Origin: Tetrastigma voinierianum
Lineage: Eukaryota; Streptophyta; Magnoliopsida; Vitales; Vitaceae
Reading direction: 5' to 3'
Assembly: GCA_016808115.1 (NCBI GenBank)
Contig: JAEQBH010002439.1
Location: 496,001-560,000, forward strand
DNA: 64,000 nt
This document shows positions 57,841 through 64,000 of this stretch, one piece after another. Each line of letters begins with the position of its first letter. Within the stretch, counting starts at the first letter, position 1. Made by a program: the position numbers and the translations under genes. The notes under the pieces are model-generated. The model was not told where the DNA came from. It did no database searches and saw nothing but the letters and a program-made list of their open reading frames with translations.

Positions 57841-58875
57841 CTGCCGAGGCCTTCGGTATCCACCTTCGGCGTACTTTTGGCTCCAACTCCGTCTCATACT
57901 TGACTCTGCAGCCCTGCACTGGTTATATGAGAGTTTGAGTCACTCAAAGAGACTAGGGTAGTTAATCCTACATTGCTTTATAAGGGAGAGGATGAGAAAA
58001 AAGAGGGAGCATTAGAAGAATAGTGACCTTGACTAAACTGATGGTGGAAAGGAAAACAAGAGATAACGACGACGACGACGGCGACGACAACCATCCAACG
58101 AGAAGGAGCGATGCTGATCACGGGTCCTTCGCGAGGCCCGTAGAAACCCGACCATGAGACCCATTAAGCCGTCCTCGGCCCTTCGGGATGTTCTTAATAC
58201 AGGTAACGATACCATCGATGTACAAGCACATCTGCAACCAGATGAGGAAGTATCCACTGAAATTGAGTACAACATGTGGGTATCATGGAGAAGCTGCTTT
58301 AAACCCTCCGATAACGGGCCACGGTTGGTAAACCCACAATATATTGTGAGAAGCCCAAGTCGTGGGCGTCGTGCCGTTCTGGCGAGGCCGACATCTTACT
58401 GGTCGGAGCGAAGATATAATGCACTGGAGTCTGATCTCATGTGGCTATCATCTTTAAGAAGGCAACGGTGGTAGACTCGGGCGAACAAATATCCACCCAT
58501 GAGTCACACATGTAACCACCTTGAGGGCGGTCAAACACTTCTTAGGGCAAAAGATGCGGGCTACTTGGCTATCTGAAAGGAAGAACAAGTCATAACGTAG
58601 GAACTATCGCCATAGCCCGCCTTGGATTGGAAGGGGAAATCCATCACCCGCAGAAGCGGACAAGCCTCCTCCTGCAAAGGAGGAGGGAATGATATCGAAG
58701 GTATGGCGATTCTTGTTAAAGGCGAGGATTAACTCCTCTCTAGATTCCCTTATTTGACTTAGGCATCGGAAAGGCAGCGAGCGCACCACCGCCGTTTTCT
58801 TGTTTGTTTTGCAGGTATATGCTGATAAGTTGATGCTTCGACGATCTAGTGACTTAGAAAATTCAGGAGAATACA
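57841..58875 (+). repeat. Probable 5' LTR of a Tat/Retand-type element (left end approximate)
   Basis: The right end is well placed: ...GAATACA (58875) is followed at once by a primer-binding-like site. The interior has (GAC)n near 58062-58087, and a CTTTATAAGGG stretch at about 57975 that could be a TATA box. The left boundary was not found; 57841 marks the base-composition change only. Open frames on both strands (for example 58154-58474) have no domain and are taken as LTR sequence. Confidence 0.5.
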
Positions 58876-58877
58876 AT

Positions 58878-58896
58878 TGGTGCCGTTTGTGGGAAC
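58878..58896 (+). promoter_or_regulatory. Primer-binding-like site TGGTGCCGTTTGTGGGAAC
   Basis: Plant Tat/Retand/Ogre elements typically have TGGCGCCGTCTGTGGGAAC right after the 5' LTR; this differs by two C-to-T changes. It fixes the + orientation of the element. Confidence 0.75.
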
Positions 58897-61290
58897 GACT
58901 AAGCAAAAAATCTCATCAACGATTTGCGAGGGCTTGGCTGCATTCGCTTTCAAGTGATCTCCTATCCCCCGAAGCTTTGGTAGTTCTCGATCAACCCACC
59001 GGATCATTGGATTTTGTCATAATGACCAACAATCCAGTGAATCAGTCCCTCGAAGATCAGTTCCTTCGTTGGCACCAGGATATGGAGGCAAAGCATGAGG
59101 AGCAGAGGCTAGACGGGGATGGCGGGTGCGAGTCGTGCGACCGTCTCTGACGAGGAAAATGACCACACATGGACTCGCTGGAAGCGAGACGGGATCAAAA
59201 ATACATGAGGGAGTAGCCACCCAGCACCCCCCAATTAAACAAAATAAAGGTAAGGAGCCCATCCGGCCGGAAGATAGCGACGTTGTAGCGGATGTGTTTA
59301 TCTTGCGGCTCCACGTTCAGTCTGCCACCCCCGAAAGAGCGATGTGGGCCAAGTAGAAATAGGCCCTCGCGTGCTCTGATCGGTCGTAGGTGGCGTACCT
59401 CATGGTACGAGGAGAATTTAGCGGAGAAGGCCTTGATCGGGCGCGCCCCCTGAAAACATACCGCGTGGCTAGGGAGTGCGGCACCCGTCACTTAGGTCGG
59501 GTATCCGCCTTGACTGCGCGATCCAGCTATCTTCGCGCTCTGGCCAATAAGGGACACGAGGACATATTTGTGTCCCACAAGTGAGGCAGCATCTGATTAG
59601 AGCTCCCCATGGCTTTACCATACCATCGTTTGCATGTGGTGACTCCTTTGACCCGTACGACCCGTGTTGCACTTGACGGCGATGATTCTTAGCGGGAGGT
59701 GATCGTCTTACGCCACGGGGGCCATTCCCTAATCGACTGAAGGGACCCGTTATGGCATGGTTCCACAAACTCCCGAGAGGATCCATAAACTCGTTCAGCG
59801 AGTTGTGGGCTGTATTAGTTTCCCAGTATTTATGTTCAGTTTGGCAAAATGGAAACATCCCGAGTTCACTCTGAGCCATCTTGGCGAAGAGGATGAGTGA
59901 TCGGGACTTCGCGGGAGATTTGGACGGTGTCGACAAATCGATATCTTCCCGACATGGCTGGTCTCCCGGAACTTTGAAGAAGCTTTGGGCGAGCTACCCC
60001 TTTCTTCCGATCGCTATCAGCGGACACGCACCTGCTTGATGGAAGAATTATCTGAGGGCGAGCTGACAGATACTCTAAGGCTGGGAAGACAATATCGGGT
60101 AGCCTCCTGAGCCAGATAATGATTCTGCGAAATAGCAAAATTTCAGGCCTCAAAGAGGCTGACCGTCGAAAGAGGAGCAAGACTAAGAATCGAAGCGTTC
60201 GGACGGAGTTAGAGAAAAAGGAACCTCCCAGGTTGCGAACATCCCTACAACAAGCTCCTCCCCCTCATCCGGGATCTCCTTGACTTTAAATGGCCTCCCC
60301 CAATTCAGTCGGATTCCGAGCTACGGCGCGTCCGATCTACGAGGGTCGCGATTATCGCGGGGACCACGGGCATGAGAGCTAATAGATGTCGAGGAACTAC
60401 GAGTTCCTAGTACGAGAGACTAATTCGGGTGGCACTTTCCGGAGATATATCAGGGGCCAGGCCGCGGAAGAAACCTCGATGGTTGAAGAATAGCGGCCGG
60501 TTCGAGCTCCGTGCGAGACTGACCCACCATCAATTACATATTGGGTGGCTGGCCAAGCCGACGATGTCAGTCAAGCGTCGGAGGAAAAGGCGGTACGGCG
60601 ACCCTTAGTTCAAGCGGGTGAACACCATTCGGTACCCGGATACTTGTGACGTCTGATTTGGTTGGCGGGCCTATATCCTTTCCTCCCATTAACCTGGGAA
60701 GGGTTATCACTCCACACCACGATGCACTTGTGCTTACTTTATGCATTAACAATTTTGATGTACACAAAGTGCTTGTTGATCTAGTAAGCGGCTACTTGAG
60801 CTTGTTCGACCCGACCTTTAGACGGATGAAAGTTTAAACGATAAACCGGTTAATTTGCGAAATTTTGTTCGGATTTAATTGCTTAACCACTAACCATGGG
60901 TGTGCTCCGCTCTCCCAGTTAGAGGCGGGCTTGGGTTCCTCAACAGTCACTTATTCTCAGTTATTTGAGACTTGGGGCCATCGATGACATCGTTAGTTGG
61001 ACTGGTACCTTGTATAATGATACCCTCGGCTACTATTAAACAATCAATTACTTAACTAGTCGCTGAATGATTAGGCCTCTGTCACGACCAATTATCGACT
61101 TCGCTAGTCTTGCATCGGTTAATGTCGATACAGAGAGCGGGAGAAAGGTGAAACCAACGATCGGCCCCGAGTCGGTCCCAGCAATAAGCGATCATAGTTG
61201 AGCTCGGGCGAGACGGAGACGAGGAACAGTAGGTATGGATCCCTTGGAATCAATACTCCACAGGCGTGGGATAAACACACTTATATTAGC
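58897..61290 (+). pseudogene. Tat/Retand leader and gag remnant
   Basis: ATG at 59022 opens MTNNPVNQSLEDQFLRWHQD, an N-terminal gag start of the kind seen in this lineage, which ends after 42 codons. The following 2.2 kb is heavily decayed, with no zinc knuckle identified. Protease-like wording appears near 60715-60790 (HDALVLTLCINNFDVHKVLVD), where the D-x-G site reads DLVSG. Overlapping frames on both strands of this GC-richer stretch are not genes. Confidence 0.55.
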
Positions 61291-62660
61291 TCCTTACATG
61301 CGAAGGAGGAAAAAGAACAATTGCTGTAGGTTTTGCTTGGAAACATTGATGTGTTCGCCTGGACCCATTCGGACATAGGCGGCATTAGCCAGCGCATGCT
61401 TTTCATAAAATTAAATGTCATCCGGATTTGCGGGCCCGGTCGGACAAAGTAAGGCTTTCCACCTCGATCGCCATCAAATTATTGGTGAGGTAGATAACCT
61501 TTACCCCAGGATGTGGGTTTCAGTGAAATCAAAGTACCAGGAATGGTGATGTGGTGGTGATGCCCAAGAAAGGTGGTAAGTGGAGGTAATGTGTAGACTA
61601 TACCGATCTTAATAGCTTGCCGCGGAAGGCGGCTTCACTTTACGCCCAGCGTAGACGGTTGTCAGCGCGTCGGTAGGCATGGGATATTGTACGTTCCTAG
61701 ATTCATTCTCGGGGACTCATTAAATCCACATGTACTTAGACGTGGAAAATAACCTTCATCTACCCTTTGAGACTCTTCACATTATAATGTAATGTCGTTT
61801 GGGTTAAAGAATGCCGGGGCGACTTATCAGAGATTGGTGACCAAGATGTTTAAGACCATTGTTGGGTAAAACCATGGAGGTATATATTGATGACATGTTG
61901 GTAAGTTAAAGGGCGCCGGACTACCTTTGCGCACTGAGCTTTGCGACCTCCTGGAGCATACGGCATGAAACTCAACCCCTTAAAGTGCGCCTTCAGGGTC
62001 GGTGTCGATTGTCGTTCTGGGCTCATGGTGACCTGGGGGATGAAGCTAATCACACGCGGCGCAGGAGCTGACCACCGAATCCTCGACTCCGGGTTAGAGA
62101 AAGTACGAGTGGGTGGCCAGGCCCAGGTTGGCGCCACAGGCGGTTCGTTTCCATTCACTGGCGCCACAAGCCATTTTCTTTGCCACCCTCGAGGGGGTGA
62201 CCCGACCCGAGATGGAATGAAGAGTGTGATCGGGCCTTAGTAGCAATCAAACGACCCATCTAGAAGAGAACCCCGGTCTTGCTAGCCCTGAAGTCGCGAG
62301 ACACTCTTCATGTATTTAGCATTTTCGGATGTCGGGTAGCTGATCTGCGAATTTCAAAGGAGTGAGGATGGAAGGCGGAGGCAAGTGTTCTTCGTCAGCA
62401 AGTCCTTAGCCGCGCGAGGAAGGATATAGCCACCTTCGCGGGCCGCTGGCTGGGACAGCAGGCTAAGAAACTGCATGCTCGAAGCACTTATCGAGGTGTT
62501 GACTAACCTTCCCCTTCGAAACACTATTCACAAGCTTGACTTATCTGGGAGAATGGCTCGCTGGATGATTGAACTAAGCGAATACGGTATCCAGTATAAG
62601 CTAAGGTTAGCTAAGAAGGGACAAGTTCTAGCCGACTTCTGCTTGAAATTCTGACTGAAA
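61291..62660 (+). pseudogene. Tat/Retand RT and RNase H remnant
   Basis: The linker DVFAWTHSDIGGI is at about 61350. RT starts at about 61560 with MPKKGGKWR and CVDYTDLNSLP. The active-site motif YIDDMLV is at about 61880-61900, with the catalytic Asp pair kept, then YGMKLNPLKCAF (61960-61995). The RNase H end is at 62490-62650, with VLTNLPLRNTIHKLDLSGRM and ARWMIELSEYGIQYKLR. Stops and indels throughout make it non-functional. Downstream is the second RNase H typical of this lineage. Confidence 0.83.
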
Positions 62661-62990
62661 CATGCCACTGACCGGTTTGAATTTGTGGATTCTCGGTGTG
62701 GGGCCCGAGTCTCGACAAACGAGGGGCGACGACCCGGCTGCCGATTTAATCCCAGTGGGGACAAGATCGAGCAAGCCAATCAGTTTGCAGAGCTTGGGCG
62801 CCTCGAAGCAAATAAATCAGAATATGAAGCCATCCTAGTCGGGATTGAATTGGTAGCTGCAATATCAGCCGACAAGCTTATAATTCGGAGCGATTCCCAA
62901 TTGGTGGTAGGGCAGGTGAACGCAGAATATAAGTCTTGAGATCCCCGAATGGCGAAGTATGTAACTTATTTGGTTAAATGAGACGTGTGG
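62661..62990 (+). pseudogene. Archaeal-type RNase H (aRH) domain remnant
   Basis: 62685-62939 holds a short open stretch: GDKIEQANQF, EANKSEYEAILVGIELVAAI and KLIIRSDSQLVVGQVNAEYK, then a stop and PRMAKYVTY. E-Y-E-A-I and D-S-Q-L-V are the hallmarks of the extra RNase H found between RNase H and integrase in Tat-lineage (Ogre/Retand) elements. This supports the lineage call. Confidence 0.82.
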
Positions 62991-63241
62991 CTAGTTTTTC
63001 GGCATGGGCTTCGAACACGTTCCCCAGGGATTGTAATGAAGCCGGGACGCCTTGAGCATCAGTGGCGGTGTCCTTTGCTTTCGTAACAGGAAACAATTTT
63101 TCCTCACAGCTCTATTATCGTAGGGTTCCTCCGTTTACCCCTTTGTCGGGTAAAGCCGGGTAGATGGAAACTTCCACTTCTTAGATGGACCTAATAGCCG
63201 CGGTGTCGACGCGAGGAGAACTCCTAATGAAAGGGCGAGGC

Positions 63242-64000
63242 TCACAAGGAGTGCGAATCCGGTCGGCGGCACACTTGCTTTCGATGAGCTATTTGTTCAA
63301 AGCGGCTCCTGGGCGGTCCGTATGAAATGCTTGTGGCGAGAGCAAGGCCGTTATGTGTTGGCCGAGTTGCACGAAGGAATATGTGGCAACCATCTAGGCG
63401 GCAGAACTCTGGCACACAGAGCCCACATGCAGAGGTATTATTGGCCAACCATGAAGTTTGACGCTACCAATTTCGTGCAAAAGTGTGATCGGTGCCAACA
63501 ATAGGCTCCCATCTTAAGATCGCCGGCTCAAGATCTAATGTCGTCTGACGTGGCCGCACACCTGATGGGGAATTGACATAGTGGGGCCACTCTTGCGGCA
63601 GGAAGCTTAGAAGAAGTTGTTACTAGTGGCCGCGATTACTTTAACAAATGGATGGCCAGAGGCTTTAGCCGTAAGAGAACAAGGATGTCACTTTCGATTT
63701 ATACGGAAGAATATCGTTTATCGGTTCGGTATTCCCAGTCAGTTATGTCGAACCAAGCGGGCCACAAATTTGATAAGCCAAGGTCCTACGAAACTTCTAC
63801 GAGAATTGAAAAAAAGAACTTATACTCCACCCCTCGGTATCGCAAAGCAGCGACGGCGAGACTTCAGTAGAAACTACGGTGCGGCCACTAAAGCGGTTGG
63901 GCTGACTAAAGGCAAATGGGTGAGCGAGCTTCACGGGGGTCACTTTGGGCTTCTGAGCGAGCCCGTAGCCCGACGATATATCTCCCTTCGCACTTACCTA
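63242..64000 (+). pseudogene. Integrase remnant, truncated by the window end
   Basis: 63322-63504 keeps the HHCC zinc finger: ELHEGICGNHLGGRTLAHRA, then YYWPTMKFDATNFVQKCDRC. The core begins near 63570 (a decayed WGIDIVGPLL-like stretch) and runs, frameshifted, past NRSV-like wording near 63715 to the end of the window. It is non-functional as it stands. The rest of integrase and the 3' LTR would lie beyond 64000. Confidence 0.8.

Noticed and set aside
58154..58906. Possible host genes of 100-106 codons on both strands
   Set aside because: The region is the LTR just before a Tat-type primer-binding site, and the two frames overlap on opposite strands.
1..64000. Attempt to name the species
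   Set aside because: The retrotransposon lineages and the GH3 gene are widespread in flowering plants; nothing seen is diagnostic without a database search.

Overview
The window comes from a flowering-plant nuclear genome. It holds one intron-containing host gene in a sea of nested, decayed LTR retrotransposons, with AT-rich spacers, long (AT)n runs and MITEs. The species cannot be named from the sequence. No bacterial-style operon, rRNA, tRNA or CRISPR array was seen.

Layout. 1-5570: remnant of an Athila-type Ty3/gypsy element on + (RT, RNase H and integrase fragments, then a possible env-like remnant). 5571-8314: non-coding LTR-like debris, with a palindrome cluster just upstream of a TATA box and an LTR fragment ending at 8314. 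8315-22526: a minus-strand Tekay/Del-type element. Its pol is split by a 6.2-kb non-autonomous LTR element (11617-17804) with an LTR pair and a near-matching target-site duplication. 22527 to about 29990: a minus-strand Reina-type element, split by an Athila-type LTR plus primer-binding site (23977-26790). 29990-35130: spacer with a hAT-like MITE inserted exactly into the end of a Harbinger-like MITE, then a solo LTR with a perfect ATAAT target-site duplication. 35134-49283: a plus-strand Tekay/Del-type element with both LTRs, interrupted by a solo LTR in gag and by a second LTR-like insert before integrase. 50246-54346 (minus): an intact nine-coding-exon gene for a secreted glycoside hydrolase family 3 beta-glucosidase/exo-beta-glucanase of 627 residues, probably with a further 5'-UTR exon near 55.5 kb. 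55690-57840: AT-rich spacer. 57840-64000: a decayed plus-strand Tat/Retand-type element running off the end.

The GH3 gene is the only coding region I consider functional. Every retrotransposon reading frame carries stops or frameshifts.

The main unexplained pattern is that six LTR families here each carry their own short palindromic or hairpin motif in several copies (GTGTACCGGTACAC, TTGCGAAATTTCGCAA, CTTCGCCTAGGCGAAG, ATGTCGCGACAT, CCCGCTATAGCGGG, and CACATGGC/GCCATGTG hairpins). In three of them the motifs lie upstream of a TATA box, as an enhancer-like or protein-binding array would. The largest array has about 30 copies in 1 kb, and its variants look like CpG decay.
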